From NCBI GenBank assembly GCA_046347635.1, contig JAXMFT010000003.1, forward strand, positions 319,198 to 383,197: a DNA stretch of 64,000 bases. The letters run 5' to 3'. Below, in pieces: positions 19,119 through 29,030 of this stretch (position 1 is its first letter; each line of letters opens with the position of its first letter). Under the pieces are notes generated by a model. That model saw nothing but the letters and a program-made list of their open reading frames with translations. It was not told where the DNA came from and did no database searches. This DNA is from JAGVSZ01 sp019137045. Lineage in GTDB: Bacteria > Pseudomonadota > Gammaproteobacteria > Burkholderiales > SG8-39. A program made the position numbers and the translations under genes.

Positions 19119-20480
19119 TCAGGCCGCGCGCTCGGCCTTCGCGCCCTTGAACATCGACGCCTGGAGCTGGTGGCGGTCGAGGAGCTTGTAGAACTCCGTG
19201 CGGTTGCGCTGGGCGAGGCGCGCGGCCTGCGTCACGTTGCCGCCGGTGATGCGCAGGATGCGGATGAGATAGTCGCGCTCGAACGCGCGCTTCGCCTCGT
19301 CGAGCGGCGTGAGGCCGCTCGGCTCGCTCTTCAGCGCCGCGGCGACGAGCGCGGCCGGGACCACCGGCGTGGTGGCGAGCGCCACGGCCTGCTCCACGAC
19401 GTTGGCGAGCTGGCGCACGTTGCCGGGCCAGGGCGCGCCGAGGAGCATCTCCATCGCCTCCGGGGCGAACGCGCGCACGTCCTTCCCGTAGCGGGCCGCG
19501 GTCGCGTCGAGGAAGTGGCGCGCGAGCGGCACGATGTCCTCGGGACGCTGCGCGAGCGGCGGGATGGCGAGCGCGACGACGTTGAGCCGGTAGTAGAGGT
19601 CCTCGCGGAACTCGCCCGCGGCCACCCGCTCCTCGAGGTTGCGGTGCGTGGCCGAGACGATGCGCACGTCCACCGGCACGGCCGCCTGCGCGCCGACCGG
19701 CCGCACCTCGCGCTCCTGCAGCGCGCGCAGGAGCTTCGCCTGGAGCGCGAGCGGCATGTCGCCGATCTCGTCGAGGAACACGGTGCCGCCGTCGGCCGAC
19801 TGGAACAGGCCCTTGTGGTCGTAGATCGCGCCGGTGAAGGCGCCCTTGCGGTGCCCGAAGAGCTCCGACTCGAGCAGCGCCTCGGGGATCGCGGCGCAGT
19901 TCACCGCGACGAACGGGGCCTCGCGGCGCCGGCTCGCCTTGTGGATCGAGCGCGCCAGGAGCTCCTTGCCGGTTCCGCTCGCCCCGTGGATGAGCACGCT
20001 CGCGTCGGACTGCGCGACCAGCTTCGCCTGCGCGAGCAGGCCCTCCATCTGCGGGCTGGCGGTGACGAGCTCCGCGCGCCACGCCTCCGCTTCCCCGGGG
20101 GCCGCGACCGGCGCCGAGAGCTTCAGCGCCTGCTCCACCTGGGCGAGGAGCTCCCTGCCCTCGAACGGCTTGGGCAGGAATCCGAACACGCCGCGGCGCG
20201 TCGCGTCCACCGCATCGGGGATCGTCCCGTGCGCGGTCAGGATGATCACCGGCAGCGTCGGGGCGCGCTTCTGGATCGCCTCGAAGAGCGCGAGGCCGTC
20301 CATCCCGCCCATCTTCAGGTCGGTGACGACCACGTCGGGCCGCGACACCGCGAACTGGGCGAGCGCCTTCTCGCCGCTCTCCGCCGCCTGCACCGCGTAG
20401 CCCGCGGCCCCGAGCCGCAGCGCGAGGAGCTTCAGGAGGTCGGGGTCGTCGTCGACGACGAGTACGGATTTCCGGTTCAT
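19119..20480 (-). CDS. glrR: sigma-54-dependent response regulator, GlrR/QseF type
   Basis: This 453-residue NtrC-family activator has a receiver at about 1-120 (VVDDDPD acidic pocket, phospho-Asp in [13 protein letters not shown], closing Lys in LPKPFEG). The AAA+ domain at about 135-375 has Walker A GASGTGKE, the sigma-54-contacting GAFTGA loop and Walker [14 protein letters not shown]. The C-terminal Fis-like HTH reads [20 protein letters not shown]. It overlaps the qseG-like gene by 4 bases, followed upstream by the kinase gene, the classic glrK-qseG-glrR order. In enterics this system controls the glmY sRNA and envelope responses; the targets here are unknown. Confidence 0.9.
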   Translation of the reverse strand: MNRKSVLVVDDDPDLLKLLALRLGAAGYAVQAAESGEKALAQFAVSRPDVVVTDLKMGGMDGLALFEAIQKRAPTLPVIILTAHGTIPDAVDATRRGVFGFLPKPFEGRELLAQVEQALKLSAPVAAPGEAEAWRAELVTASPQMEGLLAQAKLVAQSDASVLIHGASGTGKELLARSIHKASRRREAPFVAVNCAAIPEALLESELFGHRKGAFTGAIYDHKGLFQSADGGTVFLDEIGDMPLALQAKLLRALQEREVRPVGAQAAVPVDVRIVSATHRNLEERVAAGEFREDLYYRLNVVALAIPPLAQRPEDIVPLARHFLDATAARYGKDVRAFAPEAMEMLLGAPWPGNVRQLANVVEQAVALATTPVVPAALVAAALKSEPSGLTPLDEAKRAFERDYLIRILRITGGNVTQAARLAQRNRTEFYKLLDRHQLQASMFKGAKAERAA

Positions 20481-21036
20481 GGCTTCTTCGGTTGCGACTG
20501 CTGCCCGCGCTCGATGATCGAGCGTTCGACCGCGCGCAGCTGGTCGAGTTGCTCCCGGTACTGGTCGGCGCGCTTCTGCAGCTTCACGCGCTCCGCGACC
20601 TGGGCGTAAACGAGGCCCGCGAGCCCTTTCAGGGCCCCGGGACCGCCAGCGATCGGCTCAAGCAAGGACAGTGCCCGCGGATCGTCCTGGATCGCAGCCC
20701 CGGGCAGCGCGTAGAGCAGGCCGAGCCGCACGCGGTTGAAATGGGTGCGCTCGCGGTTGAACGCCTGGGTCGCGGTGCCGAGCTCCTTGCGCTGGTCGTC
20801 GGCTCCGAGCTGCGCCACGCGCTGCCGCGCTTGCGAGCAGTCGGCGGCCTGCCGCGACTCCTCGGCCTCGGCGCTCGGCACGATCACCGCCGCCAGTGCC
20901 GGTGCCGGCGGCGGCAGCGCCGGTGTGGGCGGGCATGCGGTGCCCGGCGCACCGCTCACCGGCGCGCGGGCGCCTGCTCCATCTGCGCGCAGCCCGCCGC
21001 GGCGAGCGCGATCAGGACGACGAGGCGTCGGACCAT
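20477..21036 (-). pseudogene. QseG-like outer-membrane lipoprotein, one frameshift as read
   Basis: From the ATG at 21036 the frame gives MVRRLVVLIALAAAGCAQM, a textbook lipoprotein signal with lipobox Cys at residue 16, but it stops after about 26 residues. The next frame continues without a start: VSGAPGTACPPTPALPPP, then a soluble helical domain (ADCSQARQRVAQLGADDQ...FNRERTHFNRVRLGLLYALPG...YREQLDQLRAVERSI) to 20477. One base missing in the GC run near 20955-20965 would join them into a lipoprotein of about 185 residues. Its place between the kinase and the regulator, overlapping both, matches QseG/GlrX-type accessory lipoproteins. Confidence 0.75.
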
Positions 21037-22484
21037 TTTCCATCCCCGGGCGGACCCGACAGCGGCAGCACGACGCGAAAGTCGCCACCCGGGCCGTCCC
21101 CGACCTCGATCGTACCGCCGTGGGCGGCAACGAGTTCGCGCGCGATCGCGAGCCCGAGCCCGCTGCCCTTCACCCGGCCGCTCGCGGGCCGCGCGCCCTG
21201 GAAGAACCAGTCGAAGACCTGGTCGCGATCCCCGGGCGCGACGCCAGGCCCCTGGTCGGACACCTCGATCAGCGCGTCGGATCCTTTGGCGCGTACGACG
21301 ACGCGCACCCTGCCGCCGTCGGGCGAGAACTTGATCGCGTTCGATACCATGTTGTCGATCACCACCCGCAGCTTCTGCGCGTCGGCCCGCACGATCACCG
21401 GCAGCGCGTGCAGCGCGATTGCGATCGAGCGCGGCGCGACGGCGAGCTTGTGCGACTCGATCACCGCCCGCGCCACGTCCGCGAGATCGACGCGCGCCAC
21501 CGTGAGCTGGCCCTCGCGCGCGACTTCGCGCTGGTAGTTGAGGAGATCCTCGATCAGGCGTTGCAGGTGTGCGCTGTTCGACTGGAGGATGGCGACGATC
21601 TCGCGCTGCTCGGACGTGACCGGTCCGGCCGCACCGTCCGCGAGCAGCTCCGAGCCCTCGCGCAGCGCGGTGAGCGGGGTCTTCAGCTCGTGCGACACGT
21701 GGCGCAGGAAGCGCGTCTTCTGCTCTTCCAGTGCAGCGAGGCGCGCGCGCAGCCAGTCGAGCCGCTCGCCGAGGAACTCCAGATCGGTCGGACCCTGGAC
21801 GCGCACCGCGGCGCTGAAATCGGCCGCGCCGAGGCGCCGGATCGCGCGGTCGAGCTGGCGGATCGGGCGCGCGATCAGGAACGCGAACACGGCGGCGATC
21901 GCCACCCCGAGCGGGAACGCGGCGAGCAGCTGGACGAGGAGCGAGCGCTGCGCGAGCGCCGCCGCCTCGCGCATGCGCTCGATCTCGCGGTCGATGAGGA
22001 GCCCCGACTCGCTCAGCACGCCCTTCGCCAGCCCGGAGAGGTCGACGTAGCCCTCGACCAGCTGGCGCCGCTCGGCTGCGTCGATCGGGCGGCGCGCGAG
22101 AAGCTCGTAGAGCGCCTGCTCCTTGTCGATCGTGCGGTTCAGCTCGGCGAGCTGGAGGTCGTCGAGCGGCAGCAGCGAGAGCTCGCTCGTGGTGCGCTTG
22201 AAGCTCGCGCGCACCTTCGCATAGTCGTCGAGCAGTCCGGCGTCGTCGAGGATGACGTACTGGCGCACCAGGCGCTCCATCGACAGCACCTGCTCCATCA
22301 GCAGGCGCGAGCCGCGCGCCGCCTGCGCGGCCTGGTCGACCGCGCTCTCGCTCATCCCGGCGAGCCGCTGGACCGACAGTGCCGCGTTGATCAGCGCGAT
22401 CACGAGCGGCGCAGCCGCGACGGCGAACCCGAGCAGCAGCAGCTTCAGGAACGACTTCGGATAGTAGAAGTTCGCGAACTTCAA
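21012..22484 (-). CDS. glrK: sensor histidine kinase, GlrK/QseE type
   Basis: This 490-residue protein has an N-terminal TM (about 13-35), a periplasmic helical sensor of about 150 residues, a second TM (about 180-205), a HAMP linker (ARPIRQLDRAIRRLG), and a HisKA domain with the phospho-His in FLRHVSHELKTPLTAL. The HATPase domain has the N box DNMVSNAIKFSPDGG, G1 DQGPGV and G2 GSGLGLAIA. It pairs with the sigma-54 regulator two genes downstream, and its 3' end overlaps the lipoprotein start by 25 bases. The signal sensed cannot be read from sequence. Confidence 0.9.
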   Translation of the reverse strand: MKFANFYYPKSFLKLLLLGFAVAAAPLVIALINAALSVQRLAGMSESAVDQAAQAARGSRLLMEQVLSMERLVRQYVILDDAGLLDDYAKVRASFKRTTSELSLLPLDDLQLAELNRTIDKEQALYELLARRPIDAAERRQLVEGYVDLSGLAKGVLSESGLLIDREIERMREAAALAQRSLLVQLLAAFPLGVAIAAVFAFLIARPIRQLDRAIRRLGAADFSAAVRVQGPTDLEFLGERLDWLRARLAALEEQKTRFLRHVSHELKTPLTALREGSELLADGAAGPVTSEQREIVAILQSNSAHLQRLIEDLLNYQREVAREGQLTVARVDLADVARAVIESHKLAVAPRSIAIALHALPVIVRADAQKLRVVIDNMVSNAIKFSPDGGRVRVVVRAKGSDALIEVSDQGPGVAPGDRDQVFDWFFQGARPASGRVKGSGLGLAIARELVAAHGGTIEVGDGPGGDFRVVLPLSGPPGDGKWSDASSS

Positions 22485-22552
22485 GCCGGATGGACCGATT
22501 GCGGAGCGCCTGCGATCATACCGGCGTCATAGCCCGCCCGCCGCCCGCCGAC

Positions 22553-23063
22553 ATGCCGCTCGTCTCCCCGCTCGTCTCGATCGTGGTCGCCGCCGCCGCC
22601 AACGGCGTCATCGGGCGCGACAACGCCATGCCCTGGCACCTGCCGGAGGACCTCGCGCAATTCAGGCGGCTGACGCTCGGGCGCCCGGTGGTCATGGGCC
22701 GGAAGACCTACGAATCGATCCTCGCGGCGCTCGGAAAGCCGCTACCTGGCCGGACGAACCTCGTCGTCACCCGCCGGCCGGGATTCGCCGCGCCGGGGTG
22801 CACCGTGGCGGGATCCCTGGAGGCCGCGCTCCAGGCGGCGCGCGAGGCGGACGAGGTATTCGTGATCGGCGGGGCGGAGATCTACCGCCTTGCGCTCGCG
22901 CGCGGATCGCGTATACCTCACCCGAATCGACGCGGCGTTCGCCGGCGACGCGACCTTCCCGGCGCTCGATCCCGCGCAATGGCGCGAGGCCGCACGGGAA
23001 GATCATCCTCCGGCCGGGGGTCGGTCCTTCGGCTTCGCGTTCCTGCGCTACGAACGGCGCTAG
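22553..23063 (+). pseudogene. folA: dihydrofolate reductase, one frameshift as read
   Basis: DHFR regenerates tetrahydrofolate, notably after ThyA. The ATG at 22553 opens a normal DHFR: VSIVVAAAANGVIGRDNAMPWHLPEDL, GRPVVMGRKTYESI, VIGGAEIYRLALARG. A frame change near 22908-22918, where a GC dinucleotide appears to be missing, moves the end to another frame: DRVYLTRIDAAFAGDATFP...GFAFLRYERR, stopping at TAG 23061-23063. All active-site parts are present. The stop shares CTAG with the convergent thioesterase gene. Because folA is usually essential, a sequence error is favoured. Confidence 0.9.
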
Positions 23064-23545
23064 CCACCCTGCGCGTCGCCGCCGGCGGACCGCATCGCCG
23101 GCGTGTCCGGCCGGCCCGCGAGGCAGATCAGCGTCTGCAACCCCAGCGCGCACGTGGTCGAGCGGCCCTGCTTGAGCGCGCCGACCTCGAACTCGCAGAT
23201 CGTCAGCGTGCGTCCGGTCTTCTTCACGCGGGCGCTCGCGACGAGCCGTTCGCCGTCGGCCGGGGCCACGAGGTTGATCTTGAACTCGACCGTGAGCACC
23301 GAGCTGCCGGCGGGGAACAGCGTGTACGCGGCGTAGCCCGCAGCGGAGTCGGCGATCATCGCGGTCATCCCGCCGTGGATGAAGCCGTGCTGCTGCGTGA
23401 GATCGGCGCGGAAGGGCAGCTCGATGACGACGTGGCCGGGCTCGACGCGCGTGAGCGCCGCGCCGATCAGCTTCATCGCCGCCTGGCGGTCGAAGCTCGC
23501 GCGGACCCGGGCCGCGAAGTCCGGGTCAGGGGGGTCGAATCGCAT
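23060..23545 (-). CDS. PaaI-type hotdog-fold thioesterase
   Basis: This 161-residue protein has the hotdog core QQHGFIHGGMTAMIADSAAGYAAY, with the catalytic HGG-x(n)-D pattern of the PaaI/4HBT-II group, followed by VLTVEFKINLVAPADG. It hydrolyses acyl- or aryl-CoA thioesters; the physiological substrate is uncertain. It ends at the stop shared with folA and begins 2 bases after dcd on the same strand, so it is probably cotranscribed with dcd. Confidence 0.88.
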   Translation of the reverse strand: MRFDPPDPDFAARVRASFDRQAAMKLIGAALTRVEPGHVVIELPFRADLTQQHGFIHGGMTAMIADSAAGYAAYTLFPAGSSVLTVEFKINLVAPADGERLVASARVKKTGRTLTICEFEVGALKQGRSTTCALGLQTLICLAGRPDTPAMRSAGGDAQGG

Positions 23546-23547
23546 CC

Positions 23548-24114
23548 TCAGATCCGCGGCAGGGTCACGCCCTTCTGCCCCTGATACTTGCCCCCACGGT
23601 CGCGATAGGACGTCTCGCAGACTTCGTCGGACTCGATGAAGATCACCTGCGCGACGCCCTCGTTCGCGTAGATGCGCGCGGGCAGCGGCGTGGTGTTCGA
23701 GAACTCGAGCGTCACGTGGCCCTCCCACTCCGGCTCGAGCGGCGTGACGTTCACGATGATCCCGCAGCGCGCGTAGGTCGACTTGCCCAGACAGATCGTC
23801 AGGACGTTGCGCGGAATGCGGAAGTACTCGACCGTGCGCGCGAGCGCGAACGAGTTCGGGGGAATGATGCAGTACTCGCCCTTCACGTCGACGAAGCTCT
23901 TCTCGTCGAAGTGCTTCGGATCGACGATCGTCGAGTTGAGGTTGGTGAAGAGCTTGAATTCGTTCGAGCAGCGGATGTCGTAGCCGTAGCTCGACGTCCC
24001 GAACGACACCACGCGCTTGCCGTCGACCTCGCGCACGAGGTCGGGCTCGAACGGCTCGATCATGCCGCGTTCGCGCGCCATGCGGCGGATCCACTTGTCG
24101 GATTTGATGGACAT
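23548..24114 (-). CDS. dcd: dCTP deaminase
   Basis: Dcd deaminates dCTP to dUTP, feeding dTMP synthesis together with ThyA. The 188-residue protein is full length with [30 protein letters not shown], the [18 protein letters not shown] block, catalytic Glu in [18 protein letters not shown], and a C-terminal [14 protein letters not shown]. The apbC-dcd proximity is common in betaproteobacteria; here a ParDE module is inserted between them. Confidence 0.97.
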   Translation of the reverse strand: MSIKSDKWIRRMARERGMIEPFEPDLVREVDGKRVVSFGTSSYGYDIRCSNEFKLFTNLNSTIVDPKHFDEKSFVDVKGEYCIIPPNSFALARTVEYFRIPRNVLTICLGKSTYARCGIIVNVTPLEPEWEGHVTLEFSNTTPLPARIYANEGVAQVIFIESDEVCETSYRDRGGKYQGQKGVTLPRI

Positions 24115-24164
24115 GGGAATGGGCAGGTGAGGGATCGCGTGGAGTTTACCGCTCCGTGCCGCCT

Positions 24165-24494
24165 TCAGCGTGCGTCGGGCGCGCGCATCCAGGCCGGAAT
24201 GTCGCGCTGCCCATGCAGCACCCGCCAGATGTCGACGTGATCGTCGCGCTCGACGTAGAAGACCAGATGGGGATAGTGCTTCAGCGGCCAGGACCGCAGA
24301 CCCGGCAGACCGAGTTCCAGGGCATTTCGCGGCGAGCCGGTTCCGGGGTGCCGGCCGATGTGTGCGTAGGTCTCCTCCAGCGCATCGATGAAGCCCAGCG
24401 CGGCCTGCTCCGAGCCCTCGCTCAGGTAGTACTCGACGGCCTCATCGACGTCCCGATTGGCGAGCTTCCGGGGCGCGACCGGCTTCGCCTTCAC
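24165..24494 (-). CDS. parE: ParE/RelE-family toxin
   Basis: This 109-residue protein has the ParE-type fold pattern: [51 protein letters not shown], then [30 protein letters not shown]. RelE/ParE toxins cleave mRNA or poison gyrase; the YV...R-x-L-H-G-x-RDI end is typical of ParE. The GTG at 24494 overlaps the intended stop of the antitoxin gene in a GTGA, the usual tight coupling. Confidence 0.88.
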   Translation of the reverse strand: MKAKPVAPRKLANRDVDEAVEYYLSEGSEQAALGFIDALEETYAHIGRHPGTGSPRNALELGLPGLRSWPLKHYPHLVFYVERDDHVDIWRVLHGQRDIPAWMRAPDAR

Positions 24495-24726
24495 CGCCGG
24501 GCGCGCCGTCGAGCGCGCTCGCGCAGACGGGTGAATAGCCGTCGTTCGCCGGTCCTGCCGGGGCGGACGCCCCCTCGAGCAGCAGTCCGCGCAGGCGCAT
24601 CCGGTCCTGGTCGCGGCGAATCAGCTCGCGCACGTACTCGCTGCTGGTCCCATAGCCGCGCGTAGCGACCTGCTCGTCCACGAAGTCCTTCAGGGACTCG
24701 GGGAGGGAGATGTTCATCGTGCCCAT
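24442..24726 (-). CDS. parD: ParD-family antitoxin, C-terminus probably frameshifted
   Basis: The N-terminal ribbon-helix-helix is clear (MNISLPESLKDFVDEQVATRGYGTSSEYVRELIRRDQDRMRLRGLLLEG); it binds its own promoter, and the C-terminus should wrap ParE. After PANDGY the open frame runs on as an unlikely arginine/glycine-rich tail to 24442. One extra base at the AA of 24534-24535 restores [14 protein letters not shown] and a stop overlapping the parE start at 24491-24494. A short promoter gap lies between 24727 and apbC. Confidence 0.82.
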   Translation of the reverse strand: MGTMNISLPESLKDFVDEQVATRGYGTSSEYVRELIRRDQDRMRLRGLLLEGASAPAGPANDGYSPVCASALDGAPGGEGEAGRAPEARQSGRR

Positions 24727-24781
24727 TTGGCCAGCCTAGCCTGTTTGGCAAACTTTGGCAAACGAGCGGCCACGCGGCCGG

Positions 24782-25870
24782 TCAGGTGTTCTGGACGACG
24801 ATGTTCGGGAACTTCCCCGACATGTCCTTCTGCAGGTCGCCGATCTTCACCGCCACCCGCCGCGCGATCCGGCGATAGATCTCCGCCACCCGCCCGTCGG
24901 GGTCGGCGACCACGGTCGGCTTGCCGCTGTCGGCCTGCTCGCGGATGCGGATGTCGAGCGGCAGCGCGCCGAGGAACTCCGCGTCGTAGTCCTTGCACAT
25001 CTTCTCCGCGCCCCCGGCGCCGAAGATGTACTCCTCGTGGGCGCACTTCGAGCAGATGTGGATCGACATGTTCTCGACGATCCCGAGGATCGGGACGCCG
25101 ACCTTCTCGAACATCTTGAGCCCCTTGCGCGCGTCGATGAGCGCGATGTCCTGCGGCGTGGTGACGATGATCGCGCCGGTGACCGGCACCTTCTGCGCGA
25201 GCGTGAGCTGGATGTCGCCGGTGCCCGGCGGCAGGTCGACCACCAGATAGTCGAGCTCGCGCCAGCGCGTGTCCTTCAGCAGCTGCTCGAGCGCCTGCGT
25301 GACCATCGGGCCGCGCCAGACCATCGGCGTGTCGGCGTCGATCAGGAAGCCGATCGAACTCGCCTGGATCCCGTGCCCGACCATCGGCTCGAGCGTCTTG
25401 CCGTCCTTCGACTCGGGACGGCCGGTGATGCCGAGCATCGTCGGCTGCGACGGGCCGTAGATGTCGGCGTCGAGCATCCCGACCGCGGCGCCCTCGGCCG
25501 CGAGCGCGAGGGCGAGGTTGACCGCGGTGGTGGACTTGCCGACGCCGCCCTTGCCCGAGGCGACGGCGATGATGTTCTTGACGCCCGGGATGAGCTTCAC
25601 GCCGCGCTGCGCGACGTGTGTCGCGATCCTGCTCGTCACATTGACAGTGACTCCGCCGACGCCCGGGAGCGCGCGCAGGCGCGCCGCGACCTGCTTGCGG
25701 ATCGGCTCGACCTGCGTCTTCGCCGGGTAGGCGAGCTCGACGTCGACCGACACGTCGTTGCCGGAGACGGCGACCTTGCGCGCCGATTTCGTGGCGACGA
25801 GGTCCTTGCCGGTGTTGGGATCGACGATCTCGGAGAGCGCGCTCCGGACCTCCTGCTCGGTGATGGGCAT
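24782..25870 (-). CDS. apbC: Mrp/ApbC iron-sulfur cluster carrier ATPase
   Basis: This 362-residue protein has an N-terminal DUF59/MIP18-like domain (about 1-85), a deviant P-loop ATPase with [10 protein letters not shown], the [10 protein letters not shown] motif, [10 protein letters not shown], and a C-terminal CxxC ([10 protein letters not shown]) that holds a bridging [4Fe-4S] cluster at the dimer interface. It loads apo iron-sulfur proteins in the cytosol; the HyfI-like subunit downstream would be a possible client. It is divergent from metG, with a 115-base shared promoter region. Confidence 0.95.
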   Translation of the reverse strand: MPITEQEVRSALSEIVDPNTGKDLVATKSARKVAVSGNDVSVDVELAYPAKTQVEPIRKQVAARLRALPGVGGVTVNVTSRIATHVAQRGVKLIPGVKNIIAVASGKGGVGKSTTAVNLALALAAEGAAVGMLDADIYGPSQPTMLGITGRPESKDGKTLEPMVGHGIQASSIGFLIDADTPMVWRGPMVTQALEQLLKDTRWRELDYLVVDLPPGTGDIQLTLAQKVPVTGAIIVTTPQDIALIDARKGLKMFEKVGVPILGIVENMSIHICSKCAHEEYIFGAGGAEKMCKDYDAEFLGALPLDIRIREQADSGKPTVVADPDGRVAEIYRRIARRVAVKIGDLQKDMSGKFPNIVVQNT

Positions 25871-25985
25871 CGACGGACTCCTTGGCGCGCGCGCGGATTG
25901 CGCGCGCGAACAGGAGGAGTCTAACAAACCGCGCCCGGGCCCCCGTAACCCCGCTAAAATCATGGCTTTAGAAGAACGTCCCGCG

Positions 25986-28067
25986 ATGCCCCGCCGCCTC
26001 TTCGTCACCACCGCGCTGCCGTACGCGAACGGCTCGTTCCACATCGGCCACATCATGGAGTACATCCAGGCCGACACGTGGGTGCGCTTCCAGCGCATGC
26101 AGGGCCACGCGGTGCACTTCGTGTGCGCCGACGACGCGCACGGCGCGCCGATCATGCTCAAGGCCGAGGCCGAGGGGCTCACGCCGCAGGCCCTCGTCGA
26201 GCGCATCGCCGCCGAGCGGCCGCGCTATCTCGAAGGCTTCCATATCTCCTTCGACAACTGGCACTCGACCGACTCGCCCGAGAACGTCGAGCTCTCGCAG
26301 GACATCTACCGCCGGCTGAAGGCCGCCGGGCTCGTCTACAGCCGCGCGGTCGAGCAGTTCTACGACCCGGTGAAGGGCATGTTCCTCGCCGACCGCTACA
26401 TCAAGGGCGAGTGCCCGAACTGCGGCGCGGCCGACCAGTACGGCGATGCGTGCGAGAACTGCTCGAGCGTCTATGCGCCGACCGACCTCAAGAACCCGTA
26501 CTCGACGCTCTCGGGCGCGCGGCCGGTGCTCAAGTCCTCCGAGCACTTCTTCTTCCGGCTGTCCGACCCGAAGTGCGTCGAGTTCCTGCGGGCGTGGACG
26601 CGCGGCGAGCGCCTCCAGCCGGAGGTCGCGAACAAGGCGCGCGAATGGCTCGAAGGCGAAGGCGACCGGGCGCTCGGCGACTGGGACATCTCGCGCGACG
26701 CGCCCTACTTCGGGATCCCGATCCCGGACGCGCCGGGCAAGTACTTCTACGTGTGGCTCGACGCGCCGATCGGCTACCTCGCCTCGCTCAAGAACTATTT
26801 CGACACCGGCAAGGCGCGCGCGAACGGCGAGACGCGCGGCTTCACCGAGTTCCTGTCCGCCCCCGACACCGAGCAGATCCATTTCATCGGCAAGGACATC
26901 ATCTACTTCCACACGCTGTTCTGGCCGGCGATGCTGAAGTTCGCGGGCGCCCCGTACCGCGTACCCGACCGCGTCTACGTGCACGGGTTCATCACGGTCT
27001 CGGGCGAGAAGATGTCGAAGTCGCGCGGGACCGGCATCAGCCCGCTGCGCTACCTCGAGATCGGGCTCGACGCCGAGTGGCTGCGCTACTACATCGCCGC
27101 GAAGCTCGGGGCGAACGTCGAGGACGTGGACTTCAATCCGGACGACTTCGTGGCGCGCGTCAATGCCGACCTGGTCGGGAAGTACGTGAACATCGCGGCC
27201 CGCACCGCGGGATTTCTCGCCAAGCGGTTCGGCGGGCGCCTGCGCGCCGCCGGTGGCGAGCTCGAGCCGTTCCAGGCCGCGCGCGGGCGCATCGCGCAGC
27301 TCTACGAGGGACGCGAGTTCGGCAAGGCGCTGCGCGAGGTGATGCTGCTCGCGGACGCGGCGAACCAGTACGTCGACGGGCGGCGGCCCTGGGATCTCGC
27401 GAAGGACCCGGCGCGCGCGGAGGCCCTGCACGAGGTGTGCTCGGTGGCGCTCAACATGTTCCGGCTGCTGACGATCTACCTGAAGCCGGTGCTGCCGAAG
27501 CTCGCCGCCGACGTGGAGTCCTTCCTGGGCGTGCCGGCGCTCGGCTGGCACGATGCCGGGACGCTGCTTCCGGCCGGCCACGCGATCAACCCCTACCGCC
27601 ACCTCATGACCCGGGTCGACCCGAAACAGGTCCAGGCGCTGTTCGAGACCGAGGCGGCGCCGCCCGCCGCGCCCGCCCCGCAGAAGCACGCGGAGCACCA
27701 GGAGCGCGCCGCCGCGAAGGCGGCCCCGGCGCCGCAGGCCGCCACGATCTCGATCGACGACTTCGCGAAGCTCGACCTGCGCGTCGCCACGATCGTCGCC
27801 GCGGACACCGTGGAGGGCGCGGACAAGCTGGTCCGGCTCACGGTGGACCTGGGCGGCGCGACGCGCACGCTCTTCGCCGGCATCAAGTCGGCCTACGACC
27901 CGGCGCAGCTCGCCGGGCGCCAGGTGGTCGTAGTCGCCAACCTCGCGCCCCGCAAGATGCGCTTCGGCACGTCGGAGGGCATGATCCTCGCCGCCTCCGG
28001 CGACGGCCCGGGCATCTTCCTCGTCGCGCCCGACTCCGGCGCCGAGCCGGGCATGCGCGTGAAGTAG
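25986..28067 (+). CDS. metG: methionyl-tRNA synthetase
   Basis: This 693-residue class I enzyme has HIGH (FHIGHIM) near residue 18, a zinc knuckle in [23 protein letters not shown] in [12 protein letters not shown], and a C-terminal tRNA-binding OB domain (about 590-693, [15 protein letters not shown]) that dimerises the enzyme. The start could be 25962 ([12 protein letters not shown]), but [15 protein letters not shown] at 25986 matches the family start. The linker 555-590 is Ala/Pro-rich. Two signalling genes follow 21 bases downstream. Confidence 0.96.
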   Translation: MPRRLFVTTALPYANGSFHIGHIMEYIQADTWVRFQRMQGHAVHFVCADDAHGAPIMLKAEAEGLTPQALVERIAAERPRYLEGFHISFDNWHSTDSPENVELSQDIYRRLKAAGLVYSRAVEQFYDPVKGMFLADRYIKGECPNCGAADQYGDACENCSSVYAPTDLKNPYSTLSGARPVLKSSEHFFFRLSDPKCVEFLRAWTRGERLQPEVANKAREWLEGEGDRALGDWDISRDAPYFGIPIPDAPGKYFYVWLDAPIGYLASLKNYFDTGKARANGETRGFTEFLSAPDTEQIHFIGKDIIYFHTLFWPAMLKFAGAPYRVPDRVYVHGFITVSGEKMSKSRGTGISPLRYLEIGLDAEWLRYYIAAKLGANVEDVDFNPDDFVARVNADLVGKYVNIAARTAGFLAKRFGGRLRAAGGELEPFQAARGRIAQLYEGREFGKALREVMLLADAANQYVDGRRPWDLAKDPARAEALHEVCSVALNMFRLLTIYLKPVLPKLAADVESFLGVPALGWHDAGTLLPAGHAINPYRHLMTRVDPKQVQALFETEAAPPAAPAPQKHAEHQERAAAKAAPAPQAATISIDDFAKLDLRVATIVAADTVEGADKLVRLTVDLGGATRTLFAGIKSAYDPAQLAGRQVVVVANLAPRKMRFGTSEGMILAASGDGPGIFLVAPDSGAEPGMRVK

Positions 28068-28088
28068 CCGCGCGCCGCGGAGCCGCCC

Positions 28089-29030
28089 GTGGCCGAGCCC
28101 GGCACCGCGACCGCGAGCGTCGTCGCCCTCGCCCTCCCCGATTTCCCGCAGCGGCCGGTCGCCGAGCAGGCGCGGCTCAAGGCGCGCCTCGAAGCGCTCG
28201 TCGCGCGCGCGCTCGAGCCGCTCGCCGCCGCCGACCGCATCGTCGCGGAGACCCCCGACGGCGCCGCGCTCGTCGTGCTCGCCCCGCCGGCCGACGCGCT
28301 GGCGCTCGCCCGCCGCGCGTGCCGCGCCGCGCGCGCGGAGCGCGCGCCGCTCGCGCTGCGGATCGGGCTCACCCACGGGCCGATCGGGCTCGCGGCCGAC
28401 GCGGGCGGCGAGGCGCGGCTCGTCGGCGACGCGCTCGCGTCCGGGCTCGCCATCGCGCCGTTCGCCGAGCCCGGCCAGGTGATCGCCTCGCGCGCCTTTC
28501 GCGACGCGCTGGATGAGGGCGACGCCGCGCGCCTGCGGCCCGCCGGGACGGTGACCGATCCGGCCCTGCGCGCGCACGAGCTGTTCGCGGTCGAACCGGG
28601 CGGCGCGTCGCTGCCGCGCCGGCGGCAGCTCATCGTCGCCGGCCTGAGCGGCGCGGGCCTGCTCGGCGCCGGCTTCGCCGTGCGCGGCTGGCGCCACCGC
28701 GCCGCGCGCGCGCAGCCCCCGGGCGCGATCGCGCTCGCGATCACGCCCTGGGGCGAGGTGCGCGTCGACGGCGAGGCGAAAGGCCGGACCCCGCCGCTGA
28801 AGCGCATCGAGGTCGCGCCCGGCAGGCACAGGGTCGAGGTGCGCCATCCGCAGGGCGCGCCGCTCACGCTCGAGGTGGACCTCGCGCCGGGCGAGGAGCT
28901 GACGGTCCGGCACGCGTTCGCGGCGCCGCGCCCCGCGCCGGCCGCGGGGTCGTCCCCGGCGCGGGAGTCGCGCAGGATCCCGACCCCGGCGGAGATCTGG
29001 CGCGACTTCCGCCGGCAGACCGGCCTGTGA
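28089..29030 (+). CDS. cyclase-homology/PEGA domain membrane protein
   Basis: The 313 residues contain an N-terminal domain (about 10-175) that resembles a class III nucleotidyl-cyclase homology fold (VVALALPDFPQRP, LRIGLTHGPIGL, ARLVGDALASGLAIA), but I see no paired catalytic Asp residues, so it is probably a binding or scaffold domain. One TM segment follows (about 184-205), then a PEGA-type beta domain (GEVRVDGEAKGRTPPLKRIEVAPGRH). Its stop overlaps the start of a Ser/Thr kinase (GTGA), so the two are translationally coupled and probably form one signalling unit. Confidence 0.75.
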   Translation: MAEPGTATASVVALALPDFPQRPVAEQARLKARLEALVARALEPLAAADRIVAETPDGAALVVLAPPADALALARRACRAARAERAPLALRIGLTHGPIGLAADAGGEARLVGDALASGLAIAPFAEPGQVIASRAFRDALDEGDAARLRPAGTVTDPALRAHELFAVEPGGASLPRRRQLIVAGLSGAGLLGAGFAVRGWRHRAARAQPPGAIALAITPWGEVRVDGEAKGRTPPLKRIEVAPGRHRVEVRHPQGAPLTLEVDLAPGEELTVRHAFAAPRPAPAAGSSPARESRRIPTPAEIWRDFRRQTGL

